Origin: an uncultured Bacilli bacterium
GTDB taxonomy: Bacteria > Bacillota_I > Bacilli_A > RF39 > UBA660
Length of the DNA: 14,465 bases
Reading direction: 5' to 3'
NCBI GenBank assembly: GCA_934087515.1
Contig: CAKOIY010000017.1
Span: 1 to 14,465 of the forward strand
Below the pieces are notes generated by a model. That model ran no database searches. It saw only the letters and a list, made by a program, of their open reading frames with translations, and had not been told where the DNA came from. Shown here one piece after another: positions 1 to 6,314 of the stretch. Position 1 is the first letter of the stretch. Every line of letters starts with the position of its first letter. A program made the translations under genes and the position numbers.

Positions 1-29
1 ATATTATTCTTTATTTTCACTTTTTGTTA

Positions 30-35
30 TATAAT
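30..35 (+). promoter_or_regulatory. Candidate -10 box for the radical SAM gene
   Basis: A perfect TATAAT lies 17 bases before the ATG at 52. The matching -35 position (about 7-12, TTCTTT) is a poor match and sits at the window edge, so the promoter is tentative. Confidence 0.35.
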
Positions 36-51
36 AACCTTGGTGATTTTT

Positions 52-942
52 ATGAACTATTTTAAAAAATGTAATCTATGTCCACGAAACTGTAACATAA
101 ACAGAGAAACAGAATATGGTTTTTGTCATGCAAAAAGTAAACTAAAAATAGCAAGAGCAGCTCTTCATTTTTTTGAAGAACCCTGTATTTCTGGTACTAC
201 AGGAAGCGGTGCAATCTTTTTTACTTACTGTAATCTAAAATGTATCTTTTGCCAAAACTATGAAATTAGTGCAAACTTTATAGGAAAAGAAATAACTATC
301 GATAAATTTAGTGATATATGTCTAAATCTCCAAAAACAAGGAGCAAACAATATTAACCTAGTAACACCAACTCACTATATTCCCTTGATAAAAGAGGGTT
401 TAATTCTAGCAAAAAGCAAAGGCTTAAAAATACCAATAATATATAATACTAGTGGTTATGAAAAAGTCTCTTCCCTAAAACTACTAGATGGTCTAATCGA
501 TATTTACTTACCAGATTTAAAATACTATAGCAAAGACTTATCTTTAAAATATTCATTTTGCAAAGACTACTTTTTATATGCTAAAAAAGCAATTTTCGAA
601 ATGTATAGACAAGTGGGAAAACCAATATTTGATAAAAACGGAATTATAAAAAAAGGAATTATCGTAAGACACTTAGTCCTTCCAAATAACATAGAAGACT
701 CTAAAAAAATATTATCTTATTTATACAACACCTATGGTAATAATATATATATTAGTCTAATGAATCAATACACCCCAATGAGAAAAGTAAAATATAATGA
801 ACTAAACAATACCCTAACAAAAAACCAGTACTACGAATTAATAGATTATGCATGTGACTTAGGAATAGAAAACTGTTTCGTACAGGAAGAAGGAACACAA
901 AAAAAGAGTTTTATACCAGATTTCAAAAATCAAGTATTTTAA
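52..942 (+). CDS. Radical SAM protein, PflX/PflA-like (COG1313 type)
   Basis: A 296-residue protein with the radical SAM cluster motif CxxxCxxC at C60, C64 and C67 (CNLKCIFC), which binds the [4Fe-4S] cluster that cleaves S-adenosylmethionine. Ahead of it lies a second cysteine group, C7, C10, C14 and C25, as in the PflX subgroup of pyruvate formate-lyase activase homologues. TTG (40) and GTG (43) codons are in frame upstream, but I chose the ATG at 52 because GGTGA at 42-46 is placed as its ribosome binding site. The substrate is unknown. No glycyl radical enzyme lies nearby, so activation of one is not supported here. The stop codon overlaps the convergent HTH gene by 4 bases. The family call is firm; the function is not. 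Confidence 0.85.
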   Translation: MNYFKKCNLCPRNCNINRETEYGFCHAKSKLKIARAALHFFEEPCISGTTGSGAIFFTYCNLKCIFCQNYEISANFIGKEITIDKFSDICLNLQKQGANNINLVTPTHYIPLIKEGLILAKSKGLKIPIIYNTSGYEKVSSLKLLDGLIDIYLPDLKYYSKDLSLKYSFCKDYFLYAKKAIFEMYRQVGKPIFDKNGIIKKGIIVRHLVLPNNIEDSKKILSYLYNTYGNNIYISLMNQYTPMRKVKYNELNNTLTKNQYYELIDYACDLGIENCFVQEEGTQKKSFIPDFKNQVF

Positions 943-1172
943 CTCTTTTTCTTTGCTCTTAGCTTTAAAGCCTCTTCTCCGCCTTCTTCATACTTTCTTA
1001 ATACATTTCTAACTGTCGAAGGATAAGTCTTAAAATATCTAGCTGTTGGCTTTATTCCTCTTTCCTTAGCCATTTCTACCATTAAAGGTCTTAATCTTTC
1101 TTTTTCTTCTTTAGTCTTATTAACATAAAGTTCACTTTCATCACTATAATAAATTTTATATTCAGTTGGCAT
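939..1172 (-). CDS. Small HTH protein resembling a transposase N-terminal domain
   Basis: A 77-residue basic protein. Residues about 31-69 form a homeodomain-like helix-turn-helix of the kind found at the start of IS-family transposases and integrases (ARYFKTYPSTVRNVLRKYEEGG). No DDE catalytic domain follows: the frame ends in a lysine-rich tail (RAKKKS) inside the last codons of the convergent radical SAM gene. It is not obvious debris, since a good ribosome binding site (GAGGTGA) precedes the ATG at 1172 and the frame is intact. It is divergent from a small XRE regulator. It may be a domesticated DNA-binding protein or the remnant of a truncated transposase; no terminal inverted repeats were seen to settle this. 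Confidence 0.6.
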   Translation of the reverse strand: MPTEYKIYYSDESELYVNKTKEEKERLRPLMVEMAKERGIKPTARYFKTYPSTVRNVLRKYEEGGEEALKLRAKKKS

Positions 1173-1216
1173 AATTTCACCTCATTAAAAACTAGTATAT
1201 TATTTTAATTTCCTGT

Positions 1217-1266
1217 GCATACTATCTGTATGTAATATAAAAATATTATACATTCATAATGTATGC
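1217..1266. promoter_or_regulatory. Palindrome cluster between divergent HTH genes (candidate operators)
   Basis: CATAC-N5-GTATG (1218-1232) and ATACATT-CAT-AATGTAT (1248-1264) are perfect inverted repeats. Their centres lie 31 bases apart, about three helical turns, and GCATAC (1217-1222) and GTATGC (1261-1266) bracket the whole. A TATAAT for the minus-strand HTH gene (1250 to 1245) overlaps the second palindrome. Binding by the adjacent XRE protein is inferred. Confidence 0.5.
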
Positions 1267-1286
1267 TTGTCAACAGAGGTGATATC

Positions 1287-1505
1287 ATGAAACTAGTTGC
1301 TAATAATTATAGCGAAAAAGATGTATTTAAAATAATGCGTGAATGGTCTGGACTAAAACAAGGTGAATTTGCCGAAAAACTGGGTGTCAGTAGAATGACT
1401 ATTCAAAGCTATGAAAGAGGTGTTAGAAGATATACATTTGAAACCCTTATGAAAGTAGCAAACATGTATGACTATAATATAATCATTCAAAAAAAACAAA
1501 AGTAA
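1287..1505 (+). CDS. Small XRE/Cro-family HTH regulator
   Basis: A 72-residue protein that is nearly all one helix-turn-helix domain. The core is GLKQGEFAEKLGVSRMTIQSYERG (shown as its parts: LKQGEFAEKLGVSR then MTIQSYERG), the classic Cro/CI type in which the second helix reads DNA. An in-frame ATG at 1263 would add 8 residues, but AGAGGTGA at 1274-1281 fits as the ribosome binding site of the ATG at 1287. There is no sensor or oligomerisation domain. It is divergent from the 77-residue HTH gene across the palindromes at 1217-1266, so local autoregulation is the simplest guess. I see no toxin partner, so an antitoxin role is unsupported. Confidence 0.8.
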   Translation: MKLVANNYSEKDVFKIMREWSGLKQGEFAEKLGVSRMTIQSYERGVRRYTFETLMKVANMYDYNIIIQKKQK

Positions 1506-1533
1506 TGCGTTTTATTTGCGTTACTTTTGTTTT
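1493..1533. terminator. Bidirectional terminator of the XRE gene and ppaC
   Basis: Arms 1493-1508 and 1518-1533 form a 16-bp stem with one T-G wobble and a 9-base loop. On the minus strand it is followed by a run of eight T, so it is the stronger terminator for ppaC; the plus-strand tail is TTTTATTTAT. The XRE stop codon lies inside the stem. Confidence 0.8.
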
Positions 1534-1556
1534 ATTTATAAATCAAGACAAAGATA

Positions 1557-3185
1557 TTATTTTAATCTATTAATACCATTAATAAGCGCAGGAACTATTT
1601 GTTTCTTTCTAGATACTTGTCCATCAATATACATACCTTCGCTTATATCAGTAGTAGCATAACCAGCTTTAATTATTTCTTTACCACTTTCAGTAAAGAT
1701 AAAGTATGAACCATTCTTTAAAATATCTGTTATAGCAACTACTATAAACTTATAATCACCCTTTTCCTTCATATTTTCAATAAGTTTTATATAACTATCA
1801 ATATCTTTCATAATAGAATCAATATCTAAAGTAAATATTTGGCTTACTGCATATCTTGTCTCATCATCATAATTAAATGATTTTATATCTGTATTTATTA
1901 TTTCTTCCTTAGTTTTTCCCTTAAGCGAAGTGCCAGCTTTAAACATATCTATTCCAAACTTTTCATAATCAACATCTGCTATTTTTGTTAATTCCTTAAC
2001 AGCATATTTATCATACTCAGTGGTAGTAGGACTCTTCAAAATAAGTGTATCTGATAAAATACCTGCAAGCATAAGACCTGCAATGTCCTTAGGAATTTCC
2101 ATATTCTTTTCTTTAAACAATTGATATATTATCGTATTAGTACTACCAACGGCCATATTTCTAAAATTAATTGGATTATTAGTAGTCAAATCTCCTATCT
2201 TATGATGATCAACTATCTCAACTATTTCAGCTTGACGAAGTCCCATAACACTTTGACCACTTTCATTATGATCAACTAAAATTACTTTCTTTTTATTTAC
2301 ATTATCTAAATCAGTAAGACGTAATAATCCTAAACACTTATTATCATCGTCAATAACAGGATAATTATTATATTTTAGTTTTTTAGAAATATCAACAAAA
2401 TCATTATAATAATCATCTTCTTTAAAACAAGTTACCCTTTTAGTATCACAAAAACATTTAGCAAAATTTGCAAGAGAAATTAATTTAATTGTATAAAATG
2501 TATCATACTCTGTTCTAAAAATATTCACCTTATTTTCCTTAGCATTCTCATAACATTCCTCATCCAATTCTTGAGGACCCACAACTACAATATTTTTAAT
2601 ACCCTCATTTATAGCATAATTAATGATCATAGGACGATTAGAAGTTACTAAAATATCATTACTAGACAGTTCAATTTCATTTACAAATATCATAGAACGA
2701 TATCCCCCAACAAGTACTTCTCCCTTTACCTTATCAGAAAACCTTAATACCTCTCTAGCATTTAAAACCTCTAAAATGTTATCATACGAAGTATTTAACT
2801 TACGAAGATTTCCTCCAAACAATCTATTCAAAATCATTTTTAAAGTTATCAATCCCACAAACTCTTGCTTATCATTTACTATAGGAAGACCAGTTATAGA
2901 TTTTTTAAGCAAAAAATCATACACTTTTTTAATTGAATCTGTTTCCTTCATAAAAAAATTTTTATGATAATAAATATCTTTTATTTGCAACTTTACATTA
3001 TCGAGATATGCAGGCTCTGAAACATCAAAATAATTAAGTACATACTCTGTTTCTTTATTTATTTCATCAAGGATCCTAGGTTCTGTATTAAATCCTAATT
3101 TATTTTTATAATAAGACAACGCAATCGCTGAACAAACAGAATCTGTATCAGGATTATGATGTCCAAATATAAATGTTTTTTCCAT
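1557..3185 (-). CDS. ppaC: Manganese-dependent inorganic pyrophosphatase with CBS and DRTGG domains
   Basis: A cytosolic family II pyrophosphatase that hydrolyses PPi to two phosphates and pulls biosynthetic reactions forward. The 542 residues hold the DHH-type metal motifs GHHNPDTD (8-15), VDHNE (D305) and DHH (326-328), D379 in AGILSD, and the DHHA2 signature SRKKQ (525-529). Inserted between the first and second motifs are CBS1 (about 71-118), a DRTGG-like domain (about 130-240) and CBS2 (about 250-293). In studied CBS-pyrophosphatases this module binds adenine nucleotides, and the DRTGG-bearing forms respond to diadenosine polyphosphates. An in-frame GTG at 3194 exists, but GGAG lies 8 bases before the ATG at 3185. 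The length matches clostridial homologues of about 550 residues. Monocistronic. Confidence 0.95.
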   Translation of the reverse strand: MEKTFIFGHHNPDTDSVCSAIALSYYKNKLGFNTEPRILDEINKETEYVLNYFDVSEPAYLDNVKLQIKDIYYHKNFFMKETDSIKKVYDFLLKKSITGLPIVNDKQEFVGLITLKMILNRLFGGNLRKLNTSYDNILEVLNAREVLRFSDKVKGEVLVGGYRSMIFVNEIELSSNDILVTSNRPMIINYAINEGIKNIVVVGPQELDEECYENAKENKVNIFRTEYDTFYTIKLISLANFAKCFCDTKRVTCFKEDDYYNDFVDISKKLKYNNYPVIDDDNKCLGLLRLTDLDNVNKKKVILVDHNESGQSVMGLRQAEIVEIVDHHKIGDLTTNNPINFRNMAVGSTNTIIYQLFKEKNMEIPKDIAGLMLAGILSDTLILKSPTTTEYDKYAVKELTKIADVDYEKFGIDMFKAGTSLKGKTKEEIINTDIKSFNYDDETRYAVSQIFTLDIDSIMKDIDSYIKLIENMKEKGDYKFIVVAITDILKNGSYFIFTESGKEIIKAGYATTDISEGMYIDGQVSRKKQIVPALINGINRLK

Positions 3186-3209
3186 TTTTATCACTCCAAT
3201 ACCAATAAT

Positions 3210-3237
3210 AGTTTATCACAAACTAGCCATATTTCAA
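3210..3237 (-). promoter_or_regulatory. Candidate promoter of ppaC
   Basis: On the minus strand TTGAAA (3237-3232) is followed after 16 bases by TAAACT (3215-3210), preceded by TGA as an extended -10. It would give a leader of roughly 18 bases before the ATG. Confidence 0.5.
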
Positions 3238-3311
3238 GAAAAATACTATATTTAATACCTATTTTACATAATTTAGTATACTTTAATAAAAAATATATAT
3301 AATTAAATAGA

Positions 3312-3340
3312 TTGACATAAAGAAAAAACTACTGTAAAAT
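3312..3340 (+). promoter_or_regulatory. Promoter of tRNA-Cys
   Basis: A perfect -35 TTGACA (3312-3317), a 17-base spacer and -10 TAAAAT (3335-3340) with TG immediately upstream. Transcription would begin about 6 bases before the mature tRNA. It is the best promoter match in the window. Confidence 0.8.
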
Positions 3341-3352
3341 TAATTATGTGAT

Positions 3353-3427
3353 GGGTCTGTAGCCAAGTGGTAAGGCATGGGTCTGCAAAACCTTGATTCG
3401 CCGGTTCAAATCCGGCCAGGCCCTCCA
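3353..3427 (+). tRNA. tRNA-Cys (anticodon GCA)
   Basis: A 75-base cloverleaf. The acceptor arms GGGTCTG and CAGGCCC pair with one T-G wobble, followed by discriminator T and an encoded CCA. The D arm is GCC/GGC, the anticodon loop CTGCAAA gives GCA, and the T arm is GCCGG-TTCAAAT-CCGGC. The anticodon stem is weak: position 27-43 is T opposite T and 28-42 is G-T. It has its own promoter and terminator. Confidence 0.95.
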
Positions 3428-3438
3428 AGTAAGATAAT

Positions 3439-3468
3439 AACTAGTTCAGAAATGAATTAGTTTTTTTT
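3439..3468 (+). terminator. Terminator of tRNA-Cys
   Basis: AACTAGTTC (3439-3447) pairs with GAATTAGTT (3454-3462) with one G-T wobble around a 6-base loop, followed by a run of eight T ending at 3468. Confidence 0.85.
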
Positions 3469-3471
3469 AAT

Positions 3472-3500
3472 AAAAAAAAGAAAAGCCAATAATATAGCTT
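3472..3500 (-). terminator. Terminator of the HD-domain gene
   Basis: On the minus strand AAGCTA (3500-3495) pairs with TGGCTT (3488-3483) around a 6-base loop, then TTCTTTTTTTT follows. The stem starts within the stop codon of the HD gene. It lies back to back with the tRNA terminator. Confidence 0.65.
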
Positions 3501-4533
3501 AATCTTCAAACTTAAAATCTAAATAAATATAATCATTCATATCATAAGATAAATTATTCTCTATAGCTTGTTTACTAACACTAGAACAATTAGAAATCCT
3601 AACACTATTACATAATGGATCAATATACCTAATCTTCGCACCATGATGAACATAATAAACACCTTCTGGTCTTTCCTTAGAAACCTTTACCTCCTTAGCA
3701 TTTTTCCAAATATTATATATATCACTATACTTAGAATTTTCAATAATACTTATTACTTCACTTTCTTTTAATCTATACAAATCATCCTTAGAAATCTTAC
3801 CATCAGAACTTAATCTCTTTAAAATATCTGCAATAAGTTGCATTGAATATCTAGTCCTATTTTCCCTATAAATAACAGATAATTTACTCGTAACCTTAAC
3901 AAATTCCTCTGCAACAGCCTTAGTCCTAAAACCAAGTTCAATTTCCTTAAATTCATTTTTCTGAATCTCTATATCATTATATATCTTCTCTATTTGATCT
4001 AATTTTAACGTTTTATAAATAAACAAAGCATTAGATAAAGAATATTCAAGCCTATCAGAAGAAAGTTTTGGAGTATCATTATCAGCAATAGGATAAATAT
4101 GATAATTATCAATCTCTGACACTTTTATATTGTCTCTTTCAAGTAACGACATCAAATCCTTACTACCTTTTATTATTTCCGTAGTCAAATCCTCAGTAGA
4201 TTCTTGAACCATATAATCACCATTCAAAAAATCCACACAATGCTTAAAAACCGGAGTCGCTATATCATGAAAAAGACCAGACAATGTTTGCTTCTTATCA
4301 TGAGTAAAATGCCAAACAATTAAAGCAACTGCAACAGAATGATCTAAACTCGAATAAAAAAAATCGCTTTCAAATAAATCAGAATAAATAGTACCACACG
4401 TAACACTAATATATGCTTGCGATAACAATTCCTTAGTATCTATATACTCATTTAACCATTCAGGATAATCACTTTCCAAAACATTAAAATAATTTTTAAC
4501 CTCTTCACTAAGATTATCATAATATTTACTCAT
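3499..4533 (-). CDS. HD-domain metal-dependent phosphohydrolase
   Basis: A 344-residue protein with no signal peptide or membrane segment, so probably cytosolic. The HD signature is complete: H65 (SLDHSVAVA), H89-D90 (GLFHDIATPVFKH) and D160 (SSDRLEYS), which fits the H...HD...D metal-binding pattern of the superfamily. These enzymes remove phosphate from nucleotides or related phosphoesters; the SDRLEYS segment recalls the dNTPase-like branch, but the substrate cannot be read from sequence. About 180 residues follow the HD core, and I do not recognise that C-terminal part. Upstream in-frame codons exist to 4551, but AGGAGAG just before the ATG at 4533 decides the start. The unknown 212-residue gene lies 96 bases upstream on the same strand. 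Confidence 0.85.
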   Translation of the reverse strand: MSKYYDNLSEEVKNYFNVLESDYPEWLNEYIDTKELLSQAYISVTCGTIYSDLFESDFFYSSLDHSVAVALIVWHFTHDKKQTLSGLFHDIATPVFKHCVDFLNGDYMVQESTEDLTTEIIKGSKDLMSLLERDNIKVSEIDNYHIYPIADNDTPKLSSDRLEYSLSNALFIYKTLKLDQIEKIYNDIEIQKNEFKEIELGFRTKAVAEEFVKVTSKLSVIYRENRTRYSMQLIADILKRLSSDGKISKDDLYRLKESEVISIIENSKYSDIYNIWKNAKEVKVSKERPEGVYYVHHGAKIRYIDPLCNSVRISNCSSVSKQAIENNLSYDMNDYIYLDFKFED

Positions 4534-4568
4534 TACATCTCTCCTTACCAACTATCATATACAAACAA

Positions 4569-4577
4569 ATTATAACA
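4569..4577 (-). promoter_or_regulatory. Extended -10 promoter of the HD-domain gene
   Basis: On the minus strand TGTTATAAT (4577-4569) is a perfect extended -10. No good -35 is seen. The same 9-mer stands upstream of the neighbouring 212-residue gene. Confidence 0.55.
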
Positions 4578-4629
4578 CATCAAACATAAGATACATAATA
4601 ATAAAACAACTTACATATTCATTCAATCA

Positions 4630-5268
4630 CTATAGTTTTAACCCACTTGCTTTCGAAGCATTTAATTTTACAAGATGTGCATTTTCTTGTTGTTTTGTCT
4701 CTAACATTTGTCTATCCTCTGGAGAAATTTCACTATAAGATGTCGCTTCCCAAAATTCCGGACCTCTACTTGAAAATTCAAATAATATATTTCTAACCAT
4801 TGAAGAAAACATTCCAAAATTTTCCTGTTCATCAAATATTTGCTTTGCATCTTCTATACTAGCACCATTTTCAAGTACTTCCATTATTTCTAAAGTCCTA
4901 TCTAATTCTAAACCATAATATAAATCTGAAGCACGAGCAATCACACATTTTTCCCATTCTGCATATCTTTCAGGAAATATCAATGATTGCCCCTTTTCAA
5001 TCCAATTTAAAACATTATCTTTTGCTCTTTGTTCACCATCAATTTGCCTTATTTTATAACTACTGCGTAATTCTTCTTGTTCTCTATCAAAATCGGCTTT
5101 CGTTTTTCCTGTTACCTCTATAAACGCCGTATCCATTGAAACTGTATCTGAATAAAATTTATAACCATTAAACTCACAATATACTGAATCACCATTAACT
5201 TTAGCATCTAATAAAGTATTAACAACACTCTCAAGATTATTACACTGTGAAACATCTATTTTTTTCAT
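4630..5268 (-). CDS. Hypothetical protein, 212 residues, function unknown
   Basis: I do not recognise a named family. The protein is acidic, soluble-looking and lacks a signal peptide or membrane helices. Residues 1-60 look like a compact alpha/beta unit (VYCEFNGYKFYSDT, then AFIEVTGKTKADFDREQEE). Residues 60-210 look mainly helical with many charged residues, and the tail is rich in Lys, Ala and Ser. GAGGAG lies 8 bases before the ATG at 5268. It sits upstream of the HD-domain gene on the same strand, but each gene has its own extended -10 box, so they may be co-regulated rather than one transcript. Some homologues may exist in gut Firmicutes, but I cannot confirm this without a search. Confidence 0.7.
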   Translation of the reverse strand: MKKIDVSQCNNLESVVNTLLDAKVNGDSVYCEFNGYKFYSDTVSMDTAFIEVTGKTKADFDREQEELRSSYKIRQIDGEQRAKDNVLNWIEKGQSLIFPERYAEWEKCVIARASDLYYGLELDRTLEIMEVLENGASIEDAKQIFDEQENFGMFSSMVRNILFEFSSRGPEFWEATSYSEISPEDRQMLETKQQENAHLVKLNASKASGLKL

Positions 5269-5292
5269 AAACTCATCTCCTCAATACCTACA

Positions 5293-5301
5293 ATTATAAC
5301 A
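5293..5301 (-). promoter_or_regulatory. Extended -10 promoter of the 212-residue gene
   Basis: On the minus strand TGTTATAAT (5301-5293) lies 25 bases before the start codon. The -35 region is poor, as expected where an extended -10 carries recognition. Confidence 0.55.
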
Positions 5302-5419
5302 TAGAATAATTAATTTTACTTCTATAATTATTAAATTTCGTCATAGCCTTACAAAAATCAAAACTAACTAAAAGAAAAACACTTATATATATTCAATTAT
5401 TGGTTTCAAAAACAAAAAC

Positions 5420-5432
5420 TATAATGTATAAT
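5420..5432 (+). promoter_or_regulatory. Candidate -10 boxes for the GNAT gene
   Basis: Two TATAAT hexamers overlap this stretch, at 5420-5425 and 5427-5432. For the first, TTATTG (5397-5402) sits at a 17-base spacing as a weak -35. Confidence 0.45.
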
Positions 5433-5454
5433 ATTACTTGAAAGGAGACGCTAT

Positions 5455-6015
5455 ATGAATTACAATTTAAAACCAAAAACAGAAAAAATATTAAAAGAAA
5501 AAAAACTAGAATTTACAAAAGCTAATATATCTGATTTAGATAAAATAATAAATTTATTCGAAGAAAGAACAATTTGGTTCAAAGAACATAAAATCAATCA
5601 ATGGTCTAAGTATCTAGAACATCATCCAAAAAAAGAATTTGAAGATGTAATAAAGAATGGATATTATTTTATCTTGAAAGAAAATAATAATATAATTGCT
5701 GGGTTTGAATTATCTATTGATAGTAAATTTTGGGACGATCAAACAACTAACGCTTACTATATTTATAAAGTAGTAACAAAAGTAAACTACAAAAACATAG
5801 GTAAACTAATTTTTATGATATGCAAAGATATTGCTAAAAACAATAATAAAGAATATCTAAGATTAGACTGTTTAACAAAAAATAAAAAACTAAATGATAT
5901 ATATGAAAAACATGGATTTATATTAAAACACACAGGACACCAAGATTACTATTCCTATTCACTGCGAGAATATAGTTTAAATAAATTACAAAAGATAAAC
6001 CAGAAAAATTATTAA
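5455..6015 (+). CDS. GNAT-family N-acetyltransferase
   Basis: A 186-residue protein of the Gcn5-related acetyltransferase fold, which moves an acetyl group from acetyl-CoA to an amine. The start of the fold is seen at about 19-40 (FTKANISDLDKIINLFEERT). The central strands follow at 70-90, and the acetyl-CoA motif A region lies at 101-125 (KVVTKVNYKNIGKLI). The end has the usual DIYEKHGF at 148-155. The pyrophosphate loop is degenerate: the expected Q/R-x-x-G-x-G/A is reduced to KNIGKL. The substrate is unknown. AAAGGAG lies 8 bases before the ATG. The 58-residue membrane protein follows after 26 bases, probably on the same transcript, ending at the hairpin at 6221-6245. Confidence 0.8.
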   Translation: MNYNLKPKTEKILKEKKLEFTKANISDLDKIINLFEERTIWFKEHKINQWSKYLEHHPKKEFEDVIKNGYYFILKENNNIIAGFELSIDSKFWDDQTTNAYYIYKVVTKVNYKNIGKLIFMICKDIAKNNNKEYLRLDCLTKNKKLNDIYEKHGFILKHTGHQDYYSYSLREYSLNKLQKINQKNY

Positions 6016-6041
6016 AAGAAAATGAAAGGAGGTAAAACTCT

Positions 6042-6218
6042 ATGAATAGTATAAATACTTTTGGCATAGCAGCATGTTTAACTATACTATCTGAATTAAT
6101 TGCAAAAGATATTCTCAAAAAGAAAGATATAAGCGCCGCTAAAGCTGTAGAAAAATATGGGCTTATATTAGCCAGCATATTTTTAATGCTTGAAATAATT
6201 TGTTGTTTAATATTATAA
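6042..6218 (+). CDS. Predicted small membrane protein, 58 residues
   Basis: A short frame ATG (6042) to TAA (6218) preceded by a full AAAGGAGG Shine-Dalgarno 7-8 bases upstream, one of the strongest in the window. The protein has a moderately hydrophobic first segment (about 6-21), a charged turn with KDILKKKDI (22-30), and a strongly hydrophobic C-terminal segment (about 41-58, ending in EIICCLIL with paired cysteines). That suggests one or two membrane passes. It follows the GNAT gene by 26 bases and is followed within 3 bases by a terminator hairpin, so gene order and signals both support a real gene. No family is recognised. A toxin-like or holin-like role is possible from size alone but not supported. 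Confidence 0.7.
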   Translation: MNSINTFGIAACLTILSELIAKDILKKKDISAAKAVEKYGLILASIFLMLEIICCLIL

Positions 6219-6220
6219 AT

Positions 6221-6256
6221 AAGTAAGTTTAAAAACTTGCTTTTTGTATACAAAAA
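6221..6256. terminator. Terminator of the GNAT/small membrane protein unit, with adjacent palindrome
   Basis: AAGTAAGTT (6221-6229) pairs with AACTTGCTT (6234-6242) around TAAA, followed by a T run to 6245. The T run is half of a perfect 16-base palindrome (6241-6256, TTTTTGTATACAAAAA), so the structure may also stop transcription arriving from the convergent deacetylase gene. Confidence 0.7.
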
Positions 6257-6314
6257 AAGCATAATCACATTACACTTTTTCCATAAATATTTAATATAAA
6301 AGTTACCTACATAA

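Noticed and set aside
939..1290. Insertion sequence
   Set aside because: Only a transposase-like HTH is present; there is no catalytic domain, terminal inverted repeat or target duplication that I can see.
1287..1505. Antitoxin of a toxin-antitoxin pair
   Set aside because: The neighbour is another DNA-binding protein, not a recognisable RelE, HigB or MazF-type toxin.
2623..2967. Open frame opposite ppaC
   Set aside because: Fully antisense to conserved pyrophosphatase CBS coding sequence, with no ribosome binding site; a shadow of a real gene.
5990..6036. Possible frameshift at the GNAT 3' end (the next frame reads KPEKLLKENERR before a stop)
   Set aside because: The annotated frame already completes the GNAT fold at KHGF and ends normally; the alternative tail is lysine/glutamate-rich as expected by chance in AAA/GAA-rich DNA.
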